Part shown: in pieces, positions 8,738 through 17,495 of the stretch
Position numbering within the stretch: the first letter of the stretch is position 1
Layout: every line of letters starts with the position of its first letter
DNA from: Falsiroseomonas sp051859025
Lineage (GTDB): Bacteria; Pseudomonadota; Alphaproteobacteria; Acetobacterales; Acetobacteraceae
Assembly (NCBI RefSeq): GCF_051859025.1
Contig: NZ_JBHYGL010000034.1
Span: 248,001 to 312,000 of the forward strand
Reading direction: 5' to 3'
DNA: 64,000 nucleotides
Notes under the pieces: model-generated
Databases searched by the model: none
Told to the model about the DNA's origin: nothing
The model's input: only the letters and a program-made list of their open reading frames with translations
Position numbers and translations under genes: made by a program

Positions 8738-8987
8738 CAGCGGGGCGAAGGAACCCGGGGCCCCGCCGGACGCTTCCAGCGACATGAGCGTCCAACTGCA
8801 CCCCGGCACCGCGCCTTCCATGCCCTTGGCGACGCCCCCGGCCGCCATGACCGGATCGGGTGCCGGTACGGATGCGGCCTTCGACCGGTGGCTGCGGCAG
8901 GAATTGTCGCGCCTCTACGATTCCGCGCTTTCGGAGCCGGTGCCGCCGGAGCTGCTGCGCCTGCTGCAGGACGACGAGAAAGCCTGA
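8721..8987 (+). CDS. nepR: NepR-family anti-sigma factor
   Basis: NepR is the small anti-sigma factor that holds EcfG inactive and is sequestered by PhyR. The first half (to about residue 50) is a Pro/Ala-rich unstructured tail. The conserved helices are FDRWLRQELSRLYDSAL and EPVPPELLRLL, the NepR signature. It has 88 aa. The start overlaps the last 17 bases of phyR, indicating translational coupling, and the convergent sigma gene ends 8 bp away. The three genes form a complete partner-switch module. Confidence 0.92.
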   Translation: MGGPGNSGAKEPGAPPDASSDMSVQLHPGTAPSMPLATPPAAMTGSGAGTDAAFDRWLRQELSRLYDSALSEPVPPELLRLLQDDEKA

Positions 8988-8995
8988 CCGCCGGG

Positions 8996-9499
8996 CTATT
9001 CCATCGCCGCCCGCAGCGCATCCCGGGCGCGTGACAGGCGGGATCGCACCGTGCCGACCGGGATGCGCAGCACGGCGGCGGCGGCGGCGTAGTCCATCCC
9101 CTCCACCACCACCAGCCATAGCGCCTCCCGCTGCGTCGGCGGCAGGCGCAGGAAGGCGGCGGCGACATCGGTCATCGCGTGGCGTTCCTCCTGCCCACCG
9201 GAGACGGGAATGGCCTGCCCGGCTTCGTCATCGAGGGGTGAGAAGCGGCGCAGCCGGCGGAGTTCCGCGTTGCGGGCATTGCGCAGGATGACGAAGAGCC
9301 AGGCGCGAAGGTTGGTCCCGGGCGTGAATTGCGTCCGCGCGCCGATGGCGCGCAGCACCGTTTCCTGCACCAGGTCGTCCGCGGCTTCCGCCGGCCGGAT
9401 CAGGACGCGCGCGAAACGACGCAGGCGGGGGATTTCCGCCGCCACGGCCGCGGCGAAGACATCGGGCGCCGCCTCGCACTCCTTCTCACCCACCACCAC
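8996..9499 (-). CDS. ecfG: ECF sigma factor of the EcfG (general stress) group
   Basis: This is an extracytoplasmic-function sigma factor and effector of the general stress response. Region 2 is clear: AAEIPRLRRFARVL, then ADDLVQETVLRAI and TQFTPGTNLRAWLFVILRN, which carries the EcfG-type PGTNLRAWLF. Region 4 contains LPPTQREALWLVVVEGMDY and IPVGTVRSRLSRARDAL. It has 167 aa, normal for the group. It is transcribed towards nepR, so the module is arranged phyR-nepR then ecfG in opposite orientation. I searched its 115-bp upstream region for a GGAAC-N16/17-GTT autoregulatory promoter on its own strand and found none. Confidence 0.92.
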   Translation of the reverse strand: MVVGEKECEAAPDVFAAAVAAEIPRLRRFARVLIRPAEAADDLVQETVLRAIGARTQFTPGTNLRAWLFVILRNARNAELRRLRRFSPLDDEAGQAIPVSGGQEERHAMTDVAAAFLRLPPTQREALWLVVVEGMDYAAAAAVLRIPVGTVRSRLSRARDALRAAME

Positions 9500-9614
9500 T
9501 TGCCCCCGTCTCCTCGGTCCGCGCGATCAACGCGGAACGAGGTACGAAGGGCGATCAACGGATGCGTGCGCTTGAACAACGTTTTGTCAGCGCAAATCGA
9601 ATCAAGGCGTAACG

Positions 9615-11285
9615 TCAGAACAGCCCGTCGATCCGGCCGTCGACATCCAGACCGATGGTCTCCGCCGCCGGGCGGCGCGGCAGGCCGGGCATGGTCATGA
9701 TCTCACCGCACACCGCCACGACGAAGCCGGCGCCGGCGGAAAGGCGGACATCGCGCACCGGCAGCACATGGCCGGATGGCGCGCCGAGCGCGGTGGGATC
9801 GGCGCTGAAGGAATACTGCGTCTTGGCCACGCAGACCGGCAGGTGGCCGAAGCCTTCCTGTTCCCACCGCGCCAGTTTCTGCAGCACCGGCGCGGGGAAG
9901 GACACATCGGCCGCGCGATAGACCTCCTTCGCAATCGTCCGCATCTTGTCGGCCAGCGGCATGGCATCGGGATAAAGCGGCTGGAAGCGCGCGGCGCCGG
10001 CAGCGATGCGCGCCTGCACCGCGCGCGCCAGTTCCTGCGCGCCCGCCGCGCCATCGCCCCAATGCGTGCAGAGGATCGCCTGGGTGTCGAGCCGCGCCAT
10101 GGCGGCGCGGATGGCCTCGATCTCCGCCTCCGTGTCGCTCGTGAAGCGGTTGAGCGCAACGACGACGGGGACGCCGAATTTGTGCACGTTCTCGACATGG
10201 CGGGCGAGATTGACGACCCCGCGCTCGACCGCCGCCACATCCTCTCGCCCCAGATCGGACTTGGCGACGCCGCCATGCATCTTGAGCGCGCGCACCGTGG
10301 CGACGATGACGCAGCAGGCGGGGCTGAGGCCCGCCATGCGCGCCTTGATGTCGAAGAACTTCTCGGCACCCAGGTCAGCGCCGAAGCCCGCTTCCGTGAC
10401 GACCACATCGGACAGGCCGAGGCCGAGGCGCGTGGCCACCAGGCTGTTGCAGCCATGCGCGATATTGGCGAAGGGCCCGCCATGCACGAGCGCGGGCGAG
10501 CCCTCGATGGTCTGCACCAGGTTGGGGGAAAGCGCGTCCCGTAGCAGCGCCGCCATGGCGCCATCCGCCTTCACGTCGCGTGCCGTCACGGCCGTGCCAT
10601 CGCGCCGCCGGCCAACGATCATGCGACCGAGGCGTTCCTGCAGATCCTGCAGGTCGCGCGCCAGGCAGAAGACCGCCATCACCTCGCTCGCCACGGTGAT
10701 GTCGAAGCCATCCTCCCGCACCACGCCCTGGCTGGCGCCGCCCATGCCGACGACGCAGTCGCGCAGGTTGCGGTCATTCATGTCCATCGCGCGGCGCCAG
10801 GTGATGCGGCGCGGGTCCAGGCCGAGCTCGTTCCCCCAATAGAGGTGGTTGTCCACCATGGCGGAGAGCAGGTTGTTGGCACTGGTGATGGCGTGGAAAT
10901 CGCCGGTGAAGTGGAGGTTGATATCCTCCATCGGCAGCACCTGGGCATAGCCGCCGCCGGTCGCGCCGCCCTTGACCCCAAAGCAGGGGCCGAGCGAGGG
11001 CTCCCGCAGGCAGATCATCGTGCGGGTGCCGAGGCTGTTCAGCGCATCGCCCAGCCCGACCGTGGTGGTGGTCTTGCCCTCCCCGGCCGGGGTCGGGCTG
11101 ATGCCGGTGACGAGGACCAGCGCCCCGGGCGGGCGGCCGGAGGCTTCGGCCACGAAGGCCGTGCCGATCTTCGCCTTGTACTTGCCGTAGGGTTCCAGCG
11201 CGTCATCCGGGATGCCGGCGCGCGCGGCGATTTCCTGGATCGGGCGGAGGGTCGCCTTGCGGGCGATCTCGAGGTCGGAAGCCAT
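9615..11285 (-). CDS. fhs: Formate--tetrahydrofolate ligase
   Basis: This cytoplasmic enzyme makes 10-formyl-tetrahydrofolate from formate, ATP and THF, feeding one-carbon metabolism. The ATG at 11285 was chosen because the product then begins MASDLEIARKATLRPI, the usual fhs N-terminus, and has 556 aa, the family length; an earlier in-frame ATG at 11351 adds an unconserved tail. The phosphate-binding loop TPAGEGKTTTT lies at residues 65-75. LREPSLGPCFGVKGGATGGG, NLHFTGDFHAI and GGPFANIAHGCNS are further family blocks. It is a stand-alone gene divergent from the small DUF1289 gene. Confidence 0.97.
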   Translation of the reverse strand: MASDLEIARKATLRPIQEIAARAGIPDDALEPYGKYKAKIGTAFVAEASGRPPGALVLVTGISPTPAGEGKTTTTVGLGDALNSLGTRTMICLREPSLGPCFGVKGGATGGGYAQVLPMEDINLHFTGDFHAITSANNLLSAMVDNHLYWGNELGLDPRRITWRRAMDMNDRNLRDCVVGMGGASQGVVREDGFDITVASEVMAVFCLARDLQDLQERLGRMIVGRRRDGTAVTARDVKADGAMAALLRDALSPNLVQTIEGSPALVHGGPFANIAHGCNSLVATRLGLGLSDVVVTEAGFGADLGAEKFFDIKARMAGLSPACCVIVATVRALKMHGGVAKSDLGREDVAAVERGVVNLARHVENVHKFGVPVVVALNRFTSDTEAEIEAIRAAMARLDTQAILCTHWGDGAAGAQELARAVQARIAAGAARFQPLYPDAMPLADKMRTIAKEVYRAADVSFPAPVLQKLARWEQEGFGHLPVCVAKTQYSFSADPTALGAPSGHVLPVRDVRLSAGAGFVVAVCGEIMTMPGLPRRPAAETIGLDVDGRIDGLF

Positions 11286-11377
11286 GGCCTGGCGATTCCC
11301 CGTGCTGGTGGCAGTTCCGCGCCTCATGACGCGAAGGTGGATTGGCGGCAAGACGGCGGCGGGCCATCTGGGGGGCC

Positions 11378-11587
11378 ATGTCCAGCCCCTGCATCGATGT
11401 CTGCCGCCATGACGACGAAACCGGCTTCTGCCTGGGATGCGGAATGACCCGCAAGGACCGCAAGAGCTGGAAGCGGGAGAAGGAGGCGCGCCCGGCGATC
11501 CGCGCCGCCCTGCCCGGCCGCCTGTCCCTGCTGGCGGCTTCGGGCAACCCCGTGGGGGAAGCGGCGCGGCAGAAGAAGCGGAAGTAG
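11378..11587 (+). CDS. DUF1289 small cysteine-rich protein
   Basis: This is a 69-residue DUF1289 protein. The family motif is plain: MSSPCIDVCRHDDETGFCLG, in which Cys5, Cys9, Cys18 and Cys21 look like a metal or Fe-S site, followed by MTRKD and a basic tail (RQKKRK). The function of the family is unknown. The ATG at 11378 was chosen because it starts directly before the motif and follows a G-rich ribosome-binding stretch. The gene is convergent with the M24 peptidase, with only 4 bp between the stops. Confidence 0.9.
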   Translation: MSSPCIDVCRHDDETGFCLGCGMTRKDRKSWKREKEARPAIRAALPGRLSLLAASGNPVGEAARQKKRK

Positions 11588-11591
11588 CCCT

Positions 11592-12743
11592 TCAGCTTGA
11601 GACGACGATGAGGTCCTGGAACCCCGCCGTCAGGCGTTCGCCGCCGCCGGGGCGGGCCACCACCACATCCTCCGTCCGCGCGCTGAAGCTGGTGGGCTGG
11701 AGGATGCTGGGCTCCACGGTGAACATCATGCCGTCGCGCAGCACGGTCGTGTCGCCCTTGGTGAGGAAGGGCGGCTCATGCACGTCCCAGCCGATGCCGT
11801 GGCCGAGGCGATGGCGGAAATTGGGCCCATAGCCCGCCTCCTCGATCACCTGGCGCGCGATGGCGTCGACCTGTTCGCAAGTGGCCTCACCCAACTTCAA
11901 CGCGGCGATGCCGGCGCGCTGCGCCTGGATGACCAGGGCATGGACCTTGATCTGCTCCGCGGAGGGTTCGCCGAAATGCACGGTGCGGCCGTAATCGTAG
12001 CAGAGCCCGCCATGGGAGGCGCCGAAGTCGAACAGCACGGAGACCGGGCTTTCGATCTTCCGCTTCCACGAATCCAGCCGCCGCCCCAGCATCAGCGGAT
12101 GGTTCGGCCCGCTGTTGTAGAGCGTGGTGGTGAAGGTGGGGCCGAGGCTGTCCTGCCGCTTCATCTGGTAGTCGATCTCGGCGACCACATCGAGTTCGGT
12201 CATGCCGAAGCGGAGTTTCGGCAGCATCGCCGCGAAGGCGGCTTCCGTGCGCCGCCCGGCCTCCCGCATCAGCGCGATCTCCTCATCCGACTTGATGAGG
12301 CGGAGTTCGCGGATGATGGCGGTGGCGGAACAGAAGACGGCGTCCGGCAGCAATTGCTGGATGTGCACGACGCTGTCGGCATGGGCGCGGTCGCTGACGG
12401 CGATGCGGGGCTTCGCGGGCAGCTTGAACTTCGCGACGAGTTCGCGAACCAGCGCCGCCGGATCGTCCCAGTCGCCCAGCACGCGCAGTTCCGTCCCTTC
12501 CGGCGCGCCACGCCCGCCGAATTCCGCCGTCATGCGCGGCAGGGCCAGCACCGGTGGATGGCCCGGCGCCACCCAGGCGCCTTCCAGCCAATCCCCGGGA
12601 TGCAGCGTCACGCCATATTTCGGAATGTCCCGCGCGATGCCGAAGAGGTAGTGGAGGTCGGTGCTCAGCGGGATGAAGGCGAGGTCAGCGCGGCCGCCCA
12701 GCAATTCCTGGAAGGCGGCGACGCGTTCGGCGGCAACGGGCAT
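11592..12743 (-). CDS. M24-family metallopeptidase (Xaa-Pro dipeptidase/aminopeptidase P-like)
   Basis: This is a pita-bread-fold dimetal peptidase of family M24. Residues 1 to about 145 are the creatinase/prolidase N-terminal domain and 155-375 the catalytic domain. All five metal ligands can be placed: Asp239 (LFDFG), Asp250 (CYDYG), His315 (LGHGIG), Glu344 (FTVEPS) and Glu358 (RTEDVV). The HEPPF motif follows the His. It has 383 aa and no signal peptide. A Bug-type binding gene lies 4 bp upstream on the same strand, so the pair is probably cotranscribed. Related enzymes in such settings also include creatinase-like hydrolases, so the substrate is open. Confidence 0.9.
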   Translation of the reverse strand: MPVAAERVAAFQELLGGRADLAFIPLSTDLHYLFGIARDIPKYGVTLHPGDWLEGAWVAPGHPPVLALPRMTAEFGGRGAPEGTELRVLGDWDDPAALVRELVAKFKLPAKPRIAVSDRAHADSVVHIQQLLPDAVFCSATAIIRELRLIKSDEEIALMREAGRRTEAAFAAMLPKLRFGMTELDVVAEIDYQMKRQDSLGPTFTTTLYNSGPNHPLMLGRRLDSWKRKIESPVSVLFDFGASHGGLCYDYGRTVHFGEPSAEQIKVHALVIQAQRAGIAALKLGEATCEQVDAIARQVIEEAGYGPNFRHRLGHGIGWDVHEPPFLTKGDTTVLRDGMMFTVEPSILQPTSFSARTEDVVVARPGGGERLTAGFQDLIVVSS

Positions 12744-12747
12744 GTCT

Positions 12748-13737
12748 TCAATCCACCGTCGCGCCAGATGCGATGACCAGCGGCCGCCAGGTCTCGACTT
12801 CCTGCGCCACGAAGGCCTGCGCCTCCGCGCCGAATCGCGTGCCGGGATCGATGGCGAGCTGGCGGTAGCGTTCGACGATGGAGGGCAGCGCCAGCACTTC
12901 CTTCAGTACCGCGGCGAAGCGGTCCTGGATGGGCCTGGGCGTAGCGGCGGGCATCGCCATGCCGGCCCAGCCTTCCGCCACCAGGCCGGGGAAGCCGTGC
13001 TCCACGAAGGTCGGCATGTCCGGGAACAAGGGCTGGCGCGTCGGGCCGGTGATGCCGATGCCCTTGATCTGGCCGTTGCGCATCAGGCCGACGGAAGACG
13101 CGATGCCGTCGAGCGTGACGGGCACGACACCCGCCACCACATCATTCACCGCCTGCGCGCCGCCGCGATAGGGGATGTGCTGCATCTCGATATTCGCGAC
13201 CTGGCAGTAGCGCAGCATGAAGAGATGCGGCAGCGACCCGACGCCCGAGGTCGCATAGGCAATGCCGGGCCGCGCACGGGCCGCCGCGGCGAGTTCGCCG
13301 GGATTGGCGAAGGGCGCGGCGTTGTTGGCCATCAGCGCGTAGTAGCCGGACTGGATCATGCCGACATGCGCGAAGCTGCGGATCGGATCCCAGGTGATGC
13401 GGCCGCGATAGAGCGTGCTGCCGACCGAGAAGGCGCTGATGGCGGAGAGCAGCACCGTGTAGCCATCAGGCGCCGCATCGGCGACGACACCGGTGCCGAG
13501 GGTGGCGCCGGCACCTGGCCGGTTCTCCAGCACGAAGGGCTGGCCGAGGCGCGGCGCCATCTGTTCCGTCAGAAGCCGCGCCAGCACATCCGTCGATCCG
13601 CCGGGGCCGAAGGGCACCACCAGGCGGATCGGGCGGTTGGGCCAGGGCGCCTGTGCCAGCGCCGGGGTCGCGAGGAGAGCACCGCCGGCACCCAGCAGGG
13701 CGCGGCGGGGAAGCATGGTGCGGTCGGTATCGGTCAT
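12748..13737 (-). CDS. Bug-type (TTT) periplasmic substrate-binding protein 2
   Basis: This is a TTT receptor protein with a signal peptide (LPRRALLGAGGALLATPALA, cut near AQA) and the mature signature WPNRPIRLVVPFGPGGSTD. VLENRPGAGATLGT, HIPYRGGAQAVND and FPDMPTFVEHGFPG are further family blocks. It has 329 aa, and an internal Met eight residues in is an alternative start that gives a more typical signal peptide. It is upstream of the M24 peptidase gene in the same orientation, suggesting that the ligand could be a compound processed by that hydrolase (inference). It diverges from another Bug gene across 174 bp. Confidence 0.93.
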   Translation of the reverse strand: MTDTDRTMLPRRALLGAGGALLATPALAQAPWPNRPIRLVVPFGPGGSTDVLARLLTEQMAPRLGQPFVLENRPGAGATLGTGVVADAAPDGYTVLLSAISAFSVGSTLYRGRITWDPIRSFAHVGMIQSGYYALMANNAAPFANPGELAAAARARPGIAYATSGVGSLPHLFMLRYCQVANIEMQHIPYRGGAQAVNDVVAGVVPVTLDGIASSVGLMRNGQIKGIGITGPTRQPLFPDMPTFVEHGFPGLVAEGWAGMAMPAATPRPIQDRFAAVLKEVLALPSIVERYRQLAIDPGTRFGAEAQAFVAQEVETWRPLVIASGATVD

Positions 13738-13800
13738 GGCAGGTCCCTGTCGGATGGCGGTGCTGCCGCGCGGCGTTGTCGTTTCCGTATCGTGAACACT

Positions 13801-13812
13801 GCATCATGATGC
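13801..13812. promoter_or_regulatory. Perfect 12-bp palindrome in a divergent promoter region
   Basis: GCATCATGATGC lies between two divergent Bug-receptor genes, 64 bp from one start and 100 bp from the other. Just beside it (13785-13797) is CCGTATCGTGAAC, which recurs almost exactly ahead of another Bug gene at 20766-20778. It could be an operator, but no regulator was matched to it. Confidence 0.3.
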
Positions 13813-13911
13813 GAACATCTTCGCAAGCCGACCCCGCCACCCCGCGGCGGCCTTTCCGGCGCATTCCGGCCAAGCCATCCTGTCAAGAACCACCAAACGG
13901 GAGAGACCGCC

Positions 13912-14889
13912 ATGAACCGCCGCTCGCTGCTGGCCACCCTGGCCGCAACGCCCCTCCTGCCGGGCCTGGCCCATGCGCAATCACCGGAATGGCCGACCCG
14001 GCCCGTGACCGTGGTGGTGCCCTTCGTGGCTGGCGGGCCTTCCGACATCGTCGCGCGGTCCATCGCCAACCGCATGGGGCAGATCGTCGGGCAGCCCGTG
14101 GTGGCGGAAAACCGGCCAGGCGCGAATGGGGAAGTCGCGGCGCGGCAGGTGGTGCGCGCGGCGCCGGACGGGCACACGCTGTTCGTCGGGTCCATCGGCG
14201 TCTTCGCCATCAACACCGCGCTGCGGCCCAACCTGGGCTACGACCCGATCCGCGAACTGGCGCCCATCACCATGGCCGTCACCACGCCCAATGTCCTGGT
14301 GGTGAATGCGGAAAAGGTGCCGGTTCGCACGCTGCCGGAACTTGTCGCCTGGCTGCGCGCGAATGTCGGCCGCACCAGCTATTCCACCTCCGGCGTCGGG
14401 TCGTCGGACCACCTGACGATGGAATTGTTCAAGCAGCGCACGGGCACGGATCCCGTGCATGTGCCGTATCAAGGCGGCGCCGCGGCGGCCACGGACCTGA
14501 TCGCCGGCAATGTGCAACTGTCCTTCCAGAACCTCGGCACCGTGGCCGCCCATATCCAGGGCGGGCGGCTGCGCGCGATCTGCGTGACGAGCGAGGTGCG
14601 CAACCGCATCCTGCCCGATGTGCCGACCGCGGCGGAGGCCGGGCTGCCCGACTTCGTCGTTACCTCCTGGCAGGCGGTCATGGCGCCTGCGGCGATGCCG
14701 GAAGCCCTCATCGCCCGCGTGCATGGCGCGGTGGTGGAGGCACTCAAGCACCCCGAGAATGTGCAGCGCCTGAACGCCATCGGCTTCGATGTCATCGGCA
14801 ACTCCCCCACCGAATACAGAAGCTTCCAACAGGCGGAGATCGAGCGCTGGCGCCAGGTGGTGCGGGTGGCCAACATCCGCGCGGAATGA
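13912..14889 (+). CDS. Bug-type (TTT) periplasmic substrate-binding protein 3
   Basis: This TTT receptor has 325 aa. The start follows GGGAGAG at a good distance, and the signal peptide reads MNRRSLLATLAATPLLPG, cut after AHA. The mature part begins SPEWPTRPVTVVVPFVAGGP. VAENRPGANGEVAAR, HVPYQGGAAAATDLI and LPDVPTAAEAGLPDFV are family blocks. It diverges from receptor 2 and is followed by an ompW-like gene, about 105 bp away. No transporter membrane subunits are linked. Confidence 0.93.
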   Translation: MNRRSLLATLAATPLLPGLAHAQSPEWPTRPVTVVVPFVAGGPSDIVARSIANRMGQIVGQPVVAENRPGANGEVAARQVVRAAPDGHTLFVGSIGVFAINTALRPNLGYDPIRELAPITMAVTTPNVLVVNAEKVPVRTLPELVAWLRANVGRTSYSTSGVGSSDHLTMELFKQRTGTDPVHVPYQGGAAAATDLIAGNVQLSFQNLGTVAAHIQGGRLRAICVTSEVRNRILPDVPTAAEAGLPDFVVTSWQAVMAPAAMPEALIARVHGAVVEALKHPENVQRLNAIGFDVIGNSPTEYRSFQQAEIERWRQVVRVANIRAE

Positions 14890-14994
14890 TCGACAGCCAC
14901 GCATGACATGCATCAAGGATCGATCGTGACACCTTGCCGATAACAGCCGCGGCGGCCGCGCTTGGGGCGCGCGCCGCGGATGAGAGGCAAGGCT

Positions 14995-15636
14995 ATGACC
15001 ATGAAGATGATCGCGGCCGCGGTGGCATGCGCGGTCGCCGCAGCACCCGCCATGGCGCAGGATGTGCGCGGCAAGCAGGCGGGGGACATCGTGCTGGGCG
15101 CCGGCCTGATCGGCGTGCTGCCGAGCAATGGCGGCAGCACCTCCATCGGCGGCACCCCGCATGCCAGCGACACGGTGACGCCGCAGCTCGACCTCACCTA
15201 TTTCCTGACGCCCAATTTCGCCGTGAACGTCATCGCCGCGACATCGCGCCATGATGTCACGGTGCGCAACGTGCCGGGCGCCGGCACGCTCGACCTCGGC
15301 CGCGTCTGGGCGCTGCCGCCGACCGTGACCTTCCAGTACCACCCTCTGCCGGGCAGCCGGATCAGCCCCTATCTCGGCGTCGGGCTGAACTACACGGTGT
15401 TCTACGGCGAGGGCGGCGGTCGTTCCGCCGGCATCAACCGGGTCGATGTCGAGAATGCCTGGGGCTACGCCGTCAATGCTGGCGTGGACTACGAGGTTGC
15501 GCCGAACTGGATGGCGAACATCGACGTGAAGCGGCTCTGGCTCAGCCCCGATGTGCGCGTCAATGGCGGCGCGGTGCGCGGGCAGGCGGATCTCGATCCC
15601 TGGATCGTCGGCGCCAGCGTGCGCTACCGGTTCTGA
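14995..15636 (+). CDS. OmpW-family outer membrane protein
   Basis: This is a small eight-stranded beta-barrel of the OmpW family, thought to form a narrow hydrophobic channel in the outer membrane. It has a signal peptide (MTMKMIAAAVACAVAAAPAM, then AQ), LGAGLIGVLP at the first strand, LDLTYFLTPNFAVNVIAA, PTVTFQYHPL, SPYLGVGLNYT, and a terminal aromatic strand ending in VRYRF, the outer-membrane insertion signal. ATG 14995 is preferred over ATG 14980 because GAGAGG precedes it. It has 213 aa. A strong hairpin follows the stop. Confidence 0.92.
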   Translation: MTMKMIAAAVACAVAAAPAMAQDVRGKQAGDIVLGAGLIGVLPSNGGSTSIGGTPHASDTVTPQLDLTYFLTPNFAVNVIAATSRHDVTVRNVPGAGTLDLGRVWALPPTVTFQYHPLPGSRISPYLGVGLNYTVFYGEGGGRSAGINRVDVENAWGYAVNAGVDYEVAPNWMANIDVKRLWLSPDVRVNGGAVRGQADLDPWIVGASVRYRF

Positions 15637-15644
15637 CAGGCAAG

Positions 15645-15672
15645 GCGCCCGGGGCGGGGCTGCCCCGGGCGC
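15645..15672. terminator. 11-bp perfect GC hairpin, bidirectional terminator candidate
   Basis: GCGCCCGGGGC and its exact inverse complement GCCCCGGGCGC are separated by six bases. The hairpin stands in the 43-bp gap between the convergent ompW and the small secreted-protein gene. No T-run follows, as is common in G+C-rich genomes. Confidence 0.65.
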
Positions 15673-15679
15673 ATCGGCG

Positions 15680-16027
15680 TCAGCGCGCCGGCATGTTCTG
15701 GCGCGCCTGGCGCAGTGCCGTGGCCATCATCGCGGGCACCCACACCGTCTCCGCGCTTTCGCCGCTGCCGATGGTCAGCGGCACCAGGCCCGCACGCGGC
15801 TGCTGCGAGAACAGGCCATCGAGGTGCAGCACATCCATGTTGCCCATCGCATCGGTGCGCGTGACCATGACGCGGCCACCGCCCACGACATTGCCGGGCA
15901 TCGGGCCGTAATCGACCATGAAATTCTCCCCGGCACCGGTGACGCGCGGATAGCTCTGCGCGGATGCGGCGGAGACCATCATGGTCATGGCCGCGGCGGC
16001 GAGCAGGGTTGGCAGGACAGCCTTCAT
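15680..16027 (-). CDS. Small secreted protein of unknown function
   Basis: This 115-residue protein has a clear signal peptide (MKAVLPTLLAAAAMTMMVSA, cut after ASA) and AAGGAGAAG just upstream of the ATG at 16027. The mature part is about 90 residues, with YGPMPGNVVGGGRVMVTR and HLDGLFSQQPRAGLVPL, and no cysteine or catalytic motif that I recognise. It is likely periplasmic. Nothing in its neighbours (OmpW, LysR) assigns a job. Confidence 0.78.
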   Translation of the reverse strand: MKAVLPTLLAAAAMTMMVSAASAQSYPRVTGAGENFMVDYGPMPGNVVGGGRVMVTRTDAMGNMDVLHLDGLFSQQPRAGLVPLTIGSGESAETVWVPAMMATALRQARQNMPAR

Positions 16028-16151
16028 CGTTCTTCTCCTTGGATTGCGGCGCACCGCGTCGCGATGGGCCGGCGGTGGGACTATCCGGCAGCGCCACATG
16101 GCGCTGCCAATGCGTTGCGCGGATCGATTCCATGCGTCGCCCGTATCGCCA

Positions 16152-17036
16152 TCACGCGTGGCACCCCGCGAAGCAGCGGCGCATGGCTTCGATGAAGGCG
16201 ATGAGGGGCGGCGACCAGCGACGCCCCGCGACCGTGACCAGGGAGACGTCCCGCGCGACCGGCGCATCATCCACCGGGCGCAGCACCAGGCCGGGCTGCA
16301 CGGCGCTGAATTCGGGCAGGAAGCAGACGCCCATGCCGGCGGCCACCAGGCTCTGGATCCAGTCCTCGCGCTCGCTGCAGGCCGCGCGGACCAGCGTCGC
16401 GCCGGCTTCCTGCAAGCGGTCGGCCAACTGTTCGCGATGCTCGCAATTGAGGCGGGAGAGATAGGCCTGGCCATCCATGTCGCACATGCGGATCGCGTCC
16501 CGCTGCGCGAAGGGATGCGTGGGCGCGCAGGCCACGAGGTAGCGCTCGGCGTAGAGAGGCTCCGCATCCAGCCTTTCGGCGTAGGCATCGGGCTGCGTCA
16601 TCAGCGCGGCTTCCAGATCCCCATCCAGCAGCAGTTCGGACAGGCGCGACGGCGTCGCATCCACCAGCGACAGGTCGATTCCCGGACGATCGGCACGGAA
16701 GCCGCGAAGCAGACGGGCGAAGCGCGCGGGGCCGATCGAGCACATGACGCCGAGCCGCAGTTCCGCCGATTGCAGCCGGAGATGCAGGCTGGCCTGCTTC
16801 CTGACATGCGCGCTGCGCACCACGATGTCCTCGATCCGCGGCTGCACCAGGCGGCCGAGCGCCGTCAGATGCGTCTGCCCGCGTTCACGGGCGAAAAGCG
16901 GCGCGCCGAGTTCGGCCTCCAGCTTCTGGATGCCGCGCGTCAGGCTGGGCTGGGTCACGCCGCACAGCTCCGCCGCGCGGGTGAAGTTCAGCGTTTCGCA
17001 GACGGCGACGAAGTAGCGCATCTCGCGGAGTTCCAT
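16152..17036 (-). CDS. LysR-family transcriptional regulator
   Basis: This is a LysR-type regulator of 294 aa. The start at 17036 yields MELREMRYFVAVCETLNFTR followed by the winged-helix block AAELCGVTQPSLTRGIQKLE. Residues 90-290 form the effector-binding domain, with LRLGVMCSIGPARFARLL near its start. The downstream same-strand gene is a small secreted protein 124 bp away, and a decayed LysR fragment lies upstream on the other strand. The target may be the divergent side, but no intact gene starts there. Confidence 0.93.
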   Translation of the reverse strand: MELREMRYFVAVCETLNFTRAAELCGVTQPSLTRGIQKLEAELGAPLFARERGQTHLTALGRLVQPRIEDIVVRSAHVRKQASLHLRLQSAELRLGVMCSIGPARFARLLRGFRADRPGIDLSLVDATPSRLSELLLDGDLEAALMTQPDAYAERLDAEPLYAERYLVACAPTHPFAQRDAIRMCDMDGQAYLSRLNCEHREQLADRLQEAGATLVRAACSEREDWIQSLVAAGMGVCFLPEFSAVQPGLVLRPVDDAPVARDVSLVTVAGRRWSPPLIAFIEAMRRCFAGCHA

Positions 17037-17080
17037 GGTCCTCTGCCTCGGCTGGGGGCCTGGACCACGCTTCGCCGGCC

Positions 17081-17290
17081 GCGGCCGGATGGTTCCGCAC
17101 GCCCCTGCGATTGGCCTCGGGGCGCCTCGCGGCCGATCCTGCACCACAACTGCATGAGACGTTGGCCGCCGGCACCGCCGATGCGATCTGGGGCGCGCTG
17201 GCGACGCCGGTGCGGCAGTTGTCTTTCCACGCCATGTTCGCGGGGCGGGAGATCATGATCGCCCTGCCGCCGGAGGACCAGACGGTGGTC
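17081..17290 (+). pseudogene. Probable remnant of a LysR-type effector-binding domain
   Basis: Between the LysR gene and receptor 4 there are about 460 bp without a complete gene. One plus-strand frame here reads PLRLASGRLAADPAPQLHET, then LAAGTADAIWGALATPVRQL and SFHAMFAGREIMIALPPED. This resembles the middle of LysR effector domains, with the AG-x-x-D-x-x-x-G and the front face of the second lobe. No helix-turn-helix precedes it, and after about 17290 the frame turns into Arg-rich low-complexity sequence. I read it as a decayed fragment; chance similarity cannot be excluded. Confidence 0.4.
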
Positions 17291-17495
17291 CCGCGGTGGT
17301 TGCTGCGCCGCGGCGCATCACGTTCCAAGGCGTGGCCCCGCACGGGGGCGTCTGTGCGCTGCGGCCCCTTCGCGGAGGGCCTGGCACCGCTGCCGGATGC
17401 CGTAGCGCAGCGCACCGGCCGCGGGCCGGATCCCCGGGGCCGCCGCCGCAACGGCCGCCATCAGCGGCGCGTCAACGCCCGCCGGGCGGCGCCCC

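Noticed and set aside
9500..9614. EcfG autoregulatory promoter upstream of ecfG
   Set aside because: A GGAAC occurs at 9534-9538 but points away from ecfG and has no GTT at the right spacing.
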